DNA of 34,004 bases from Candidatus Atribacteria bacterium (GTDB lineage Bacteria > Atribacterota > Atribacteria > Atribacterales > JASGLU01): the NCBI GenBank assembly GCA_030156825.1, contig JASGLU010000019.1, positions 1 through 34,004 on the forward strand. The letters run 5' to 3'. The notes under the pieces were generated by a model, which had not been told where the DNA came from, did no database searches, and worked only from the letters and a program-made list of their open reading frames with translations. This document shows positions 22,645 to 30,496 of the stretch, piece by piece; position 1 is the stretch's first letter, and each line of letters starts with the position of its first letter. The position numbers and the translations under genes were made by a program.

Positions 22645-23943
22645 TTATAACTTACGCTTATCGATCAGTCGAATAGCTTTTCCCTCTTGTGTAGGTAAGG
22701 TTCCTGGTTCTACCAAAACTACCTGGGGAGTTACCAGAATTTCAGCCCGTAGTTCATTGGTAATCCGCTCTCTTAACCTTTCCAGTTTGGGAAGCTCTCC
22801 GGCGAATAATTCGGGTTTTATTTCTACTTCTATTCGCATGATATCACGGTAATCCTCTCGTGAGAGTATAATCCGATAATTGGCACCTACTTCGGGAATA
22901 TTCATTAAAACTGTTTCTATTTGGTTAGGGAAAATATTGACTCCCCGGAAAATGAACATATCGTCGGCTCTCCCCTGTATGCGAGATATTCGAAGATGGG
23001 TTCGCCCACAAGGGCAGGGTTCTTGGTAGTAGAAGGCCAAATCCTTAGTTCGATAACGAAGGATAGGGGTGGCCTCCCTGTTTATGGTGGTTAAAATTAT
23101 TTCCCCTAATTCTCCCGGTTGGCAGGGAGTCAGGATTTTGGGGTTGACTATTTCGACCAAATAATAATCTTCCCAAAGATGCATACCTGTTTGGTAACCA
23201 CATTCAAAAGCTACTCCAGGTCCATTCATCTCCGATAAGCCGTAGGAGTTATAAGCTTTGGCTCCAAATGCTTGTTCCACTCTTTTGCGGGTGCCTTCAC
23301 TGTGCGGTTCGGCTCCCAGGAGAATAATATTAACATTAAAGTCGGTTTTAGGATCCAAGCCTTCGCTTTTGATTAAGTTTGATAAAAGGAGAGCATAGCT
23401 GGGGATAATATGAATAACCGTACTTTTAAAGTGCTTGAGGAACCAGATTTGCCTTTTACTGTTGCCGGCACCGATGGGGATAGTCATGGCTCCTAAACGC
23501 TCTGCTCCGTAGTGCATACCCAACCCACCGGTGAAAAGACCGTAGCTCATCATATTTTGAAAAATGTCATTTTTTCTTACTCCTACCGTAAACAGGGAAC
23601 GGGCCACCTGGTTAGACCAGCGAGCGAGGTCGGAAGCGGTATGGTAGATGACAGTCGGAGTACCGGTGGTTCCAGAGGAAGAGTGAAGTCGGACTACCTC
23701 TGTTAGAGGAACAGATAAAAATCCGAAAGGAAATCCTGAGCGTAAGTCTTCTTTGGTAGTAGGAGGAATGAATTGTAGGTCTTCTTTGGTTTTGATTAGT
23801 TCCGGTTTAATTTTTGCCTGAGCAAATAGTTTTCGGTAAAATGGGGTTTGAGCGGCTCTTTGTAAGGTTAACTTGAGTCGTTCTTGCTGAAGGGTTTTTA
23901 ACTCTTCAGGAGAGATGGTTTCTATTTCTTTTTCCCAATACAA
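22645..23943 (-). CDS. paaK: Phenylacetate-CoA ligase family protein
   Basis: A 432-residue cytoplasmic adenylate-forming enzyme, which would activate an aryl- or acyl-acid to its CoA thioester using ATP. The phosphate loop is HSSSGTTGTPTV, and YGLSEMNGPGVAFEC is the next core motif. RYRTKDLAFYYQEPCPCGRTHLRISRIQGRADDMFIFRGVNIFPNQIE is the family hallmark. GKAIRL near the end carries the expected catalytic Lys. In anaerobes, ligases of this type often convert aryl acids from amino acid fermentation. Phenylacetate is likely but not proven. It starts at TTG behind AAAGGAGAA. It is the first gene of a five-gene minus-strand run (ligase, ACT, SDR, hemerythrin, C_GCAxxG_C_C). No indolepyruvate oxidoreductase genes are in the window. 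Confidence 0.88.
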   Translation of the reverse strand: MYWEKEIETISPEELKTLQQERLKLTLQRAAQTPFYRKLFAQAKIKPELIKTKEDLQFIPPTTKEDLRSGFPFGFLSVPLTEVVRLHSSSGTTGTPTVIYHTASDLARWSNQVARSLFTVGVRKNDIFQNMMSYGLFTGGLGMHYGAERLGAMTIPIGAGNSKRQIWFLKHFKSTVIHIIPSYALLLSNLIKSEGLDPKTDFNVNIILLGAEPHSEGTRKRVEQAFGAKAYNSYGLSEMNGPGVAFECGYQTGMHLWEDYYLVEIVNPKILTPCQPGELGEIILTTINREATPILRYRTKDLAFYYQEPCPCGRTHLRISRIQGRADDMFIFRGVNIFPNQIETVLMNIPEVGANYRIILSREDYRDIMRIEVEIKPELFAGELPKLERLRERITNELRAEILVTPQVVLVEPGTLPTQEGKAIRLIDKRKL

Positions 23944-23977
23944 CTTTAATTCTCCTTTCTTCTATCTTTTATAGCAT

Positions 23978-24006
23978 AATCTAACGCAAAAAAGGAATTA
24001 TTTCAA
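23978..24006 (-). promoter_or_regulatory. Candidate promoter of the paaK operon
   Basis: On the minus strand, TTGAAA (24006-24001), a 17-base spacer and TAGATT (23983-23978). It is a reasonable sigma-70 match about 35 bases upstream of the paaK start. It lies in the 215-base divergent gap shared with ccdA. Confidence 0.5.
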
Positions 24007-24115
24007 AGGATAAATACTATAGAGAAAGAGTAAGTTGCTTGCAAGAATTCATTAGGCGGGAATAATTGAGCTAAAAGGTAATTTCTTAAAGAGAGGTTTT
24101 TAATTATCTCTCGGG

Positions 24116-24121
24116 TATAAT
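24116..24121 (+). promoter_or_regulatory. Candidate -10 box of ccdA
   Basis: A perfect TATAAT. No good -35 box is seen at the usual distance. An inverted repeat GAGAG(N12)CTCTC at 24091-24112 lies just upstream and could bind an activator. The expected transcript start is near 24128, leaving a leader of about 30 bases before TTG 24159. Confidence 0.4.
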
Positions 24122-24158
24122 ATCTGTAGTGGAAAATACCCTGAAGGAGGAAACAAGG

Positions 24159-24887
24159 TTGGAATTGGAACTTAATTTGCTGGTAAGCTTTGCTGCTGGT
24201 TTTCTCTCTTTTCTTTCTCCCTGTGTTTTAGCTATTGCCCCAGCTTATATTGGTTATATTAGCGGAGTAGAATCTTTGGAAAAAGAGAGGAGAAAAGTAG
24301 TTTACCATACTCTTTTTTTTGTTTTGGGTTTCATTGGCGTGTTTGTGCTTTTGGGGATTGGTGCTTCTTTTTTAGGGAACTTCCTGTTTAAATATAAAAT
24401 TTGGTTTAACCGATTAGCCGGTTTAATAATTTTGATTTTTGGGTTGCAAGTTTTAGGAGTGCTAAAAATTCGCTGGTTATATCAAGAAAAAAGGTTGGCC
24501 CTGGGAGGTTCTGCTACTTGGGCTCAACTTAGAAGTTTTATCCTGGGAGTTTCCTTTGGCTTTGGATGGACTCCTTGTATTGGACCAATTCTGGGTTCTA
24601 TTCTACTTTATGTTTCTGTATATGCTCAGGTATGGGAAGGAGGAGTGCTGCTTTCTTTTTATGGGTTGGGATTAGCTTTGCCTTTTATCATTTTGGGAAT
24701 AGGCTGGGGGAAAGCGGTGGATTTTTTCCAAAGAGTTCGGAACAATGGCCGGACAATAGAAATCATTAGTGGTATTTTATTGATATTTTTAGGGGTAATT
24801 CTTATTCTGGGACAGATGGAAACTTTACTGAGCTGGACTGGATTAGATACAGTAGTTAGTCCCGAGAGTTTACTTCTGAAAGATTAA
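24159..24887 (+). CDS. ccdA: CcdA-type thiol-disulfide exchange membrane protein
   Basis: A 242-residue inner-membrane protein with six hydrophobic segments. CcdA passes reducing power from cytoplasmic thioredoxin to extracytoplasmic thiol proteins. The two redox cysteines are in the right places: Cys22 (FLSPCVLAIAP, TM1) and Cys140 (FGWTPCIGPILG, TM4). The track starts at GTG 24129, but AAGGAGG (24144-24150) lies 8 bases before TTG 24159, and GTG 24129 would be almost at the expected transcript start. I therefore use TTG 24159. No thioredoxin-like partner gene (ResA, TlpA) is adjacent, so the target of the electrons is unknown. Confidence 0.9.
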   Translation: MELELNLLVSFAAGFLSFLSPCVLAIAPAYIGYISGVESLEKERRKVVYHTLFFVLGFIGVFVLLGIGASFLGNFLFKYKIWFNRLAGLIILIFGLQVLGVLKIRWLYQEKRLALGGSATWAQLRSFILGVSFGFGWTPCIGPILGSILLYVSVYAQVWEGGVLLSFYGLGLALPFIILGIGWGKAVDFFQRVRNNGRTIEIISGILLIFLGVILILGQMETLLSWTGLDTVVSPESLLLKD

Positions 24888-24907
24888 ACCTTTAAGTTAT
24901 AGTAGAA

Positions 24908-24913
24908 TATAAT
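24908..24913 (+). promoter_or_regulatory. Candidate -10 box before the ParB-fold gene
   Basis: A perfect TATAAT in the 66-base gap between ccdA and the ParB-fold gene. There is no convincing -35 hexamer at 16-18 bases. It may give an internal promoter for the ATPase gene group. Confidence 0.3.
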
Positions 24914-24953
24914 TTGCTTTAAGTTTACTCGAGGCAGGAGGACAGGATAAATC

Positions 24954-25769
24954 GTGCCGTTTACTAAAAAAAGTCGAATTAGATCTTTTGCCAGTGTGTC
25001 TAAAAGGTTGAATCTGTCTAATCGGGTTTATCGGGGGGTGATGGCTATCCCGGTGGACAAAATTGTAGGCAGTGTTGGTCGGGCAGCTGATTTGGGAGCA
25101 GGTTTTCGACTGAAGCGCCCTGATGCCCGCTATTACAGAATCCGGAAAGCTATGGAGAAAGGAGAGATACTTCCTCCTATTATTGTTTATCAGGTAGGAG
25201 ATGAATACTATGTGTTGGATGGCAACCATCGGGTTGCGGTGGCAAAAGAATTAGGTATGGAATTTATCGATGCTGAAGTTATCGAATTTTTCCCAGCCCC
25301 TAAAAGAGAAAGTCGAGCTCTTCGTAAGAAAAGGGAAGAGTTCGAAAAATTAACCGGTTTGACTGCTATTGATGCCGGTGAACCTCGTCATTATGATTCC
25401 TTTTTGAACTATATTAAAGATTATGCTGAAAATATGAAGCGATCTTTAGGGAGAGAAGTTCCTTTGCAAGAAGCAGCTCTCAATTGGTTTTTGGGGGTCT
25501 ATACCCCGGTAGTGCAAGCGATAGTAGAGCGAGGTCTGGAAGAAATTTTTCCGAAAAAAAGTTTGGCCGATATTTTTGCCTTTGTTCAAGACTATAAATG
25601 GTATAAAAGTCAAAAAGAGGGCTATGATATCGGCTTTGATCGGGCTTTAGAGGGCTTTATTCAAGAGATAGCAGGTAAAAAGGAGCACGATCAGATAGAA
25701 CAGAGAACTTTGGTCCAAAAAATGGAAGGGTTACTTGAGGAGGTTTTGCCATGGCTGAAAAAGGAGTAG
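24954..25769 (+). CDS. ParB/sulfiredoxin-fold N-terminal domain protein with DUF4032-like C-terminal region
   Basis: A 271-residue soluble protein. Residues about 20-105 resemble the ParB N-terminal (sulfiredoxin-like) fold: YRGVMAIPVDKIVGSVGR, LPPIIVYQVGDEYYVLDGNHRVAVAKELG and FIDAEVIEF, where DGNHRVA is the conserved box. No HTH or dimer domain of a true chromosome ParB is present. The C-terminal part, WFLGVYTPVVQAIVERGLEEIFPKKSLADIFAFVQDYKWY, recalls DUF4032 proteins. The ParB box in other proteins binds or hydrolyses nucleotides, so a nucleotide-dependent role is possible. It starts at GTG behind AGGAGG. Its end overlaps the start of the calcium ATPase gene by 19 bases, so coupling with that pump is likely. 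Function is unknown. Confidence 0.72.
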   Translation: MPFTKKSRIRSFASVSKRLNLSNRVYRGVMAIPVDKIVGSVGRAADLGAGFRLKRPDARYYRIRKAMEKGEILPPIIVYQVGDEYYVLDGNHRVAVAKELGMEFIDAEVIEFFPAPKRESRALRKKREEFEKLTGLTAIDAGEPRHYDSFLNYIKDYAENMKRSLGREVPLQEAALNWFLGVYTPVVQAIVERGLEEIFPKKSLADIFAFVQDYKWYKSQKEGYDIGFDRALEGFIQEIAGKKEHDQIEQRTLVQKMEGLLEEVLPWLKKE

Positions 25770-28378
25770 TTTGGCACAGTTTACCACAAGAAGAAGTCCT
25801 TCGAATTTTAGGAACTGACCCAGAAAGAGGTCTTTCTTCTGCCGAAGTAAAAAAACGGCTGACAGATCATGGAGCGAATACCTTGCCCAAAGGGAAGAAA
25901 AAAGCTATTTGGGCTATGTTTTTAGATCAATTTAAAGATTTTTTGGTGATTATTCTGATAGCTGCTTGTGTTTTATCTGTTTTTGTGGGAGAAATTACCG
26001 ATGCTTTGGTTATTTTAGCCATTCTGGTAATCAACGCTATTTTAGGAGTTACCCAGGAGAAAAAGGCCACCCAGGCACTTGAAGCTTTAAAACAGATGAC
26101 CGTCCCTGAATGCGAGGTGCTGCGGGAAGGGAAATTAATGAAAATAAGTTCGGAAGAACTTGTGCCGGGAGATATAGTTTTGCTTAGAGAAGGGGATTTT
26201 ATTCCAGCCGACCTTCGACTTTTAGAGAGCCATGCCTTACGAGTGGATGAGGCCAGTCTGACCGGAGAATCTGTTCCGGTGGAAAAAACGGTTGATTTGG
26301 TAGAGGAGGATGTTTCCTTGGCTGATCGACTAAATATGGGTTATTCCGGTACGCTTGTAACCTATGGTCGAGGGAAGGGAGTGGTAGTAGCTACCGGACT
26401 CGAGCGAGAAATAGGAAAAATTGCTCAAATAATCGAGCAGGAAGAGGAAGTTACTACCCCTCTTCAAAAACGATTAGCCGGTCTGGGTAAATTACTGGGA
26501 GTAGCTACTATCTTTATTTGCATAATGGTTTTCCTGCTGGGCTATTGGCGAGGGGAACCGGCACTTGAGATGTTTATGACCGCTGTCAGTTTGGCAGTAG
26601 CCGCTATCCCCGAAGGTTTGCCGGCGGTTGTGACTATTGTTTTGGCTTTAGGGGTTTATCGTATGAGCCAGCACAATGCAATAGTTCGAAAACTGCCTTC
26701 GGTGGAAACTTTGGGTTGCGCTACTTATGTTTGCACTGATAAAACGGGTACTCTTACCGAAAATAAAATGAGGGTGAGGGAGTTTTGGGTAATGGGTGAC
26801 CACTCAGCTAATCCTTCTCCCCGGGAACGATTGCTGCAAATTGCCTCTTTATGTAACGATGCCTCTTGGGAAGAAGGGGATTCCGATGATGGTAAATGGT
26901 TTGGAGACCCGACTGAAGTGGCACTTCTGGAGTGGGTTAAGAGAGAAGGTTTATCGGTAAAAGAAATTGGTCAGCTTTACCCGCGAGTGGAGGAACTCCC
27001 GTTTGATTCCCAAAGAAAGATGATGTCCACTCTTCATCAAATTGACGGTGACCTTTTACTAATGGTTAAGGGGGCTCCGGATGTAATTGTATCTAAATGC
27101 CGTTTTGTAGAAGAGGGGGAAGAAGTTCGTCTTCTGGACGAGTCTACCCGGCAGGAGATCATTCAAAAAAATGACCTTTTAGCGGAGAAGGCTTTGCGGG
27201 TGTTGGGCTTTGCTTATAAAAAATTGGATCAAAAACGAAAAATTTCCTTCGAAGATGAGGATGAATTAATCTTTGTAGGATTGGTGGGAATGATTGATCC
27301 CCCAAGAGAAGAAGTTAAAGTGGCGTTGCAAGAAGCACAAAAAGCTGGGATTAAAACCATAATGGTAACCGGAGACAATGCGCGAACGGCGGAAGCGATT
27401 GCTCGAGAGTTGTCTATGTTTTCTGAAGAAGATAAAGTATTAACCGGCCCGGAATTGGCCCAACTTTCCTGGGACCGATTGAAGGAAGAAATTAAACGGA
27501 TTCGGGTATTTGCTCGAGTTTGGCCTGAACAAAAATTAAATATCGTTGGCGCTCTCCAGGAAAACGGTGAAGTAGTAGCTATGACCGGCGATGGAGTAAA
27601 TGATGCCCCTGCCCTTAAAAAAGCGGATATTGGAATAGCCATGGGAATAACCGGAACCGATGTAGCTAAAGAAACGGCTGATGTAGTACTTACCGATGAT
27701 AATTTTGCTACTATTGTTCGGGCTATTAAGGAAGGACGGGTAATTTTTGACAATATTCGAAAGTTTGTGATGTACCTTCTGGCTTGTAATTTGGGGGAAA
27801 TCATGGCTATTTTTATTCCTATTTTGCTTGGTCTTTCTCGTCCGCTGATCCCGGTGCAAATTTTACTAATCAATCTGGTAACCGATGGTTTGCCAGCTTT
27901 AGCTTTAGGCACAGATAGTCCTGAACCCGATGTGATGGAACACCCACCTCGCAACCCTAAGGAAGGAATCATCAACCCTCATCATCTGCGAATTATTAGT
28001 TTTAACTCGGTTTTCATTACTTTGGCGGTTTTACTATCTTTTTTTATAGGATTGGGGAGAGCAGAGATAGACACTGCTCGCACTATGGCTTTTGCCACTT
28101 TAGCTTTTGATGAACTATGGAGAGCCTATAGCTTCCGCTCTGAAAGAAGGAATTTTTGGCAGATTGATCCTCGAACCAATTTAAACCTGGTAGGAGCTAT
28201 TTTGTTATCTTTTTTGGTTGTTTTATCTACTATGTTTTTTGCTCCTCTGCAGTCGGTGTTTGGAACGGTTAAACTGAATGGCTCTCAGTGGATGACGGTA
28301 ATAATTTTCTCTCTTTTACCTTTTGTTGCCTATGAAATCCGAAAAATTATTGTTAGGAGGGTAAACAATGGAAATTAA
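25751..28378 (+). CDS. P2-type calcium-transporting ATPase (SERCA-like)
   Basis: An 875-residue membrane pump that exports Ca2+ at the cost of ATP. Seen: an N-terminal cation-ATPase domain; TM helices from about residue 55; the actuator loop with SLTGESVPVEKT; CTDKTGTLT with phosphorylated Asp330; the hinge GDGVNDAPALKKADIGIAMGITGTDVAKETADVVL; and six C-terminal helices. By eye alignment with SERCA1, all acidic or amide calcium ligands are kept: Glu288 (PEGLPA), Asn680 and Glu683 (CNLGEI), Asn708, Thr711 and Asp712 (NLVTDG), and Glu788 (DELWRAY). So both transport sites may be present. GAGGAGG precedes the ATG. It overlaps the ParB-fold gene upstream and the adenosine kinase gene downstream by 19 and 11 bases. 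Confidence 0.92.
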   Translation: MAEKGVVWHSLPQEEVLRILGTDPERGLSSAEVKKRLTDHGANTLPKGKKKAIWAMFLDQFKDFLVIILIAACVLSVFVGEITDALVILAILVINAILGVTQEKKATQALEALKQMTVPECEVLREGKLMKISSEELVPGDIVLLREGDFIPADLRLLESHALRVDEASLTGESVPVEKTVDLVEEDVSLADRLNMGYSGTLVTYGRGKGVVVATGLEREIGKIAQIIEQEEEVTTPLQKRLAGLGKLLGVATIFICIMVFLLGYWRGEPALEMFMTAVSLAVAAIPEGLPAVVTIVLALGVYRMSQHNAIVRKLPSVETLGCATYVCTDKTGTLTENKMRVREFWVMGDHSANPSPRERLLQIASLCNDASWEEGDSDDGKWFGDPTEVALLEWVKREGLSVKEIGQLYPRVEELPFDSQRKMMSTLHQIDGDLLLMVKGAPDVIVSKCRFVEEGEEVRLLDESTRQEIIQKNDLLAEKALRVLGFAYKKLDQKRKISFEDEDELIFVGLVGMIDPPREEVKVALQEAQKAGIKTIMVTGDNARTAEAIARELSMFSEEDKVLTGPELAQLSWDRLKEEIKRIRVFARVWPEQKLNIVGALQENGEVVAMTGDGVNDAPALKKADIGIAMGITGTDVAKETADVVLTDDNFATIVRAIKEGRVIFDNIRKFVMYLLACNLGEIMAIFIPILLGLSRPLIPVQILLINLVTDGLPALALGTDSPEPDVMEHPPRNPKEGIINPHHLRIISFNSVFITLAVLLSFFIGLGRAEIDTARTMAFATLAFDELWRAYSFRSERRNFWQIDPRTNLNLVGAILLSFLVVLSTMFFAPLQSVFGTVKLNGSQWMTVIIFSLLPFVAYEIRKIIVRRVNNGN

Positions 28379-28853
28379 AACCATTAAGCTGGAAAATCCC
28401 AATCAGTATAATTTGATTTTAGGTCAAGCTCATTTCATTAAAACCGTGGAAGACCTGTTTGAGACCCTAATCACTTCTTCTCCTTCTTTGAAATTTGGTT
28501 TGGCTTTTTGTGAATCTTCTGGCCCCTGTTTGGTTAGATTTGCCGGAAATGACCAGGAATTAATAGAACTATCCAAGCAGAATGCTTTAACTTTGGCCAG
28601 TGGTCATGCCTTTATTGTGTTCTTAAAGGAAGGATACCCGATAAACGTTTTAAATGCGATTAAAATGGTGCCTGAAGTTTGTAATATCTACTGTGCAACT
28701 GCTAATCCGGTAGAAGTAATTTTGGCCGAAACTGAGCAGGGAAGAGGAATTTTGGGAGTAATCGATGGCTTTAGGTCTAAGGGAATTGAAACCGAAAAAG
28801 AGATAGCCGATCGCCAGGCTCTTTTGCGAAAAATTGGCTATAAAATGGGATAG
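28368..28853 (+). CDS. Adenosine-specific kinase family protein
   Basis: A 161-residue soluble protein of the adenosine-specific kinase family (Pfam Adenosine_kin, PF04008), best known from archaea. The conserved block is SGHAFIVFLKEGYPINVLNAIKMVPEVCNIYCATANPVEVILAETEQGRGILGVIDG. LKFGLAFCESSGPCLVRFAGND is also typical. A crystal structure of an archaeal member is recorded as binding adenosine, but the physiological reaction is not well established. It starts at ATG behind TTAGGAGGG within the last bases of the calcium ATPase gene, so the two are translationally coupled. DUF763 follows after 27 bases. Confidence 0.85.
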   Translation: MEIKTIKLENPNQYNLILGQAHFIKTVEDLFETLITSSPSLKFGLAFCESSGPCLVRFAGNDQELIELSKQNALTLASGHAFIVFLKEGYPINVLNAIKMVPEVCNIYCATANPVEVILAETEQGRGILGVIDGFRSKGIETEKEIADRQALLRKIGYKMG

Positions 28854-28880
28854 GAAAAAATTTTTTGAGGTTATTAACCG

Positions 28881-29966
28881 GTGAAAGCTTATCGCAGAGG
28901 AATAGCTGATTCCCCCCTTCATGGGGGGCATTGCCCTCCCTGGCTTTTTAAAAGAATGAAAGAGTTGGGGGGGTTGATAACTGAAGCCATAGTTGAATTT
29001 TTTGGTCCGGAAGAATTTCTGCGGAGGATATCCGATCCTTTTTTCTTTCAATCTTTGGGTTGTCTTTTGGGATTTGATTGGCACTCTAGTGGTTTGACTA
29101 CTACTCTTTGTGGAGCTTTGAAAGAAGGTTTGCGGGGGAAAGAAAACTATTTAGGTCTTTTTGTGTGTGGAGGTAAAGGAAAAGTTTCTCGCCAAACCCC
29201 CCTTGAAATTGCCCACTACGGTGAGCATTATGCTCTTGACTTTGCTCCTCGACTGATTTATTGCAGTAAGTTAGTAGCTAAGGTGGATAATGCGGCCCTG
29301 CAAGATGGCTACCAGCTTTATCATCATGTTTTTTTGTTTACCCGTTCGGGAAAGTGGGCGGTAGTTCAGCAAGGAATGAACCAAATTAATCGTTTAGCAC
29401 GGCGTTATCACTGGTTTGGCCCTCAGGTGGCAGATTTTGGATGTGAACCTCACCAAGGAATTTGTGGTATTAAAGAAAAGAAAGTGCTTAATTTGATAGC
29501 TCAGGCGAGTACTACTTGTCGACAGAATATAGTTAAGTTAGCAGGAGAAGGTCCCGAAGTGATTGGAAATGAACTTCTTCCTACTAAGATTTTGAGTTTG
29601 CCCCATCGCCATTACTTAGAAGAGGGCGATTTTAACTTGAAACGAGTGGAAAAAACTTTGTACCAGTTGGCTGAATTCAGACCGACCGACTTTGAATCAC
29701 TATTAGCTTTTCCTGGGGTGGGACCGAAAACAGTTCGAGCCCTGGCTCTGGCGGCGGAAGTGGTTTTGGGAACGCCTCCCAGCTTTTCCGATCCAGTGAG
29801 TTTCTCTTTTGCTCATGGAGGAAAAGACGGCATTCCTTTTCCGGTAAACCGAGAGAATTATGATGAAACTATAGAATTTTTCCGACAGGTGGTGAACCGT
29901 TCCCGGGTTCAAATTAGCCAAAAGAAGGAAATGTACAAACAACTTACTTTTTTAGCTGGCTGTTAG
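28881..29966 (+). CDS. DUF763 protein with helix-hairpin-helix motif
   Basis: A 361-residue soluble protein of family DUF763 (PF05559). Typical blocks: RRGIADSPLHGGHCPPWLFKRMKELG, DPFFFQSLGCLLGFDWHSSGLTTTLCGALKEGL, and PRLIYCSKLVAKVDNAALQDGYQLYHHVFLFT. Near residue 275, LLAFPGVGPKTVRALALAAEVVLG is a helix-hairpin-helix DNA-binding motif. SFSDPVSFSFAHGGKDGIPFPVNRENYDETIEFF follows. The conserved His, Asp and Asn residues together with the HhH suggest a DNA-repair or nuclease role, which is inference. The family is mostly found in archaea and thermophilic bacteria. It starts at GTG with a weak GAGG site. It is in a tight run with the adenosine kinase and nitroreductase genes. Confidence 0.85.
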   Translation: MKAYRRGIADSPLHGGHCPPWLFKRMKELGGLITEAIVEFFGPEEFLRRISDPFFFQSLGCLLGFDWHSSGLTTTLCGALKEGLRGKENYLGLFVCGGKGKVSRQTPLEIAHYGEHYALDFAPRLIYCSKLVAKVDNAALQDGYQLYHHVFLFTRSGKWAVVQQGMNQINRLARRYHWFGPQVADFGCEPHQGICGIKEKKVLNLIAQASTTCRQNIVKLAGEGPEVIGNELLPTKILSLPHRHYLEEGDFNLKRVEKTLYQLAEFRPTDFESLLAFPGVGPKTVRALALAAEVVLGTPPSFSDPVSFSFAHGGKDGIPFPVNRENYDETIEFFRQVVNRSRVQISQKKEMYKQLTFLAGC

Positions 29967-29984
29967 TTATTGGAGGTGCAAAAG

Positions 29985-30482
29985 ATGGATGTTATTGCAG
30001 CTTTGAAGGAAAGGCGCTCGATTAGAAGGTTCCTTGACCAACCGGTGGAAAAGGAAAAGTTGGAAGAGATCGTGGATTGCGCTCGCCTGGCTCCCTCGGC
30101 TAACAACCTTCAGCCGTGGGAATTTATAGTGGTAACCGATCAACTCAAGAAGGAAGCGGTAGCTAAATTGACCGATTATGGGAAGTTCATTAAAGAAGCC
30201 CCGGTACTGATAGCAGTATTTTGTAGGGATACTACATTTTATTTGGAAGATGGTTCGGCTGCCACACAAAATATTCTTTTAGCCGCCTATGGTTTAGGTT
30301 TGGCTTCCTGCTGGGTGGCCGGAAATGGTACTCCTTATGCAGAACCAGTGAGAGAGCTGTTAGGAGTGCCTACGGGTTATCGGTTGGTAAGTTTAATCCC
30401 GATAGGGTATCCGGCCGAGGAAATTAGTGGCCAAAAATTTAAGCGCGATTTAAAAGATGTTTTACACTGGGAAAAGTTTTAA
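29985..30482 (+). CDS. Nitroreductase-family flavoprotein
   Basis: A 165-residue FMN-binding oxidoreductase, compact for the family. The FMN phosphate region is KERRSIRRFLDQPV, with CARLAPSANNLQPWEFIVVTD next and AATQNILLAAYGLGLASCWV as the second half-site. PIGYPAEE near the end is also usual. It probably works as a homodimer that reduces a nitro compound, quinone or flavin with NAD(P)H; the substrate cannot be told. The start is ATG 29985 behind GGAGGTG (29972-29978), rather than the track's TTG 29970. It lies 18 bases after DUF763 and 14 before the phosphodiesterase. Confidence 0.9.
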   Translation: MDVIAALKERRSIRRFLDQPVEKEKLEEIVDCARLAPSANNLQPWEFIVVTDQLKKEAVAKLTDYGKFIKEAPVLIAVFCRDTTFYLEDGSAATQNILLAAYGLGLASCWVAGNGTPYAEPVRELLGVPTGYRLVSLIPIGYPAEEISGQKFKRDLKDVLHWEKF

Positions 30483-30496
30483 GGGGGTTTTTAGAC

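Noticed and set aside
27229-27975. 248-residue minus-strand ORF opposite the calcium ATPase
   Set aside because: It lies fully within conserved ATPase motifs, has low-complexity Ser/Ile/Thr-rich content, and no ribosome site or neighbour support.
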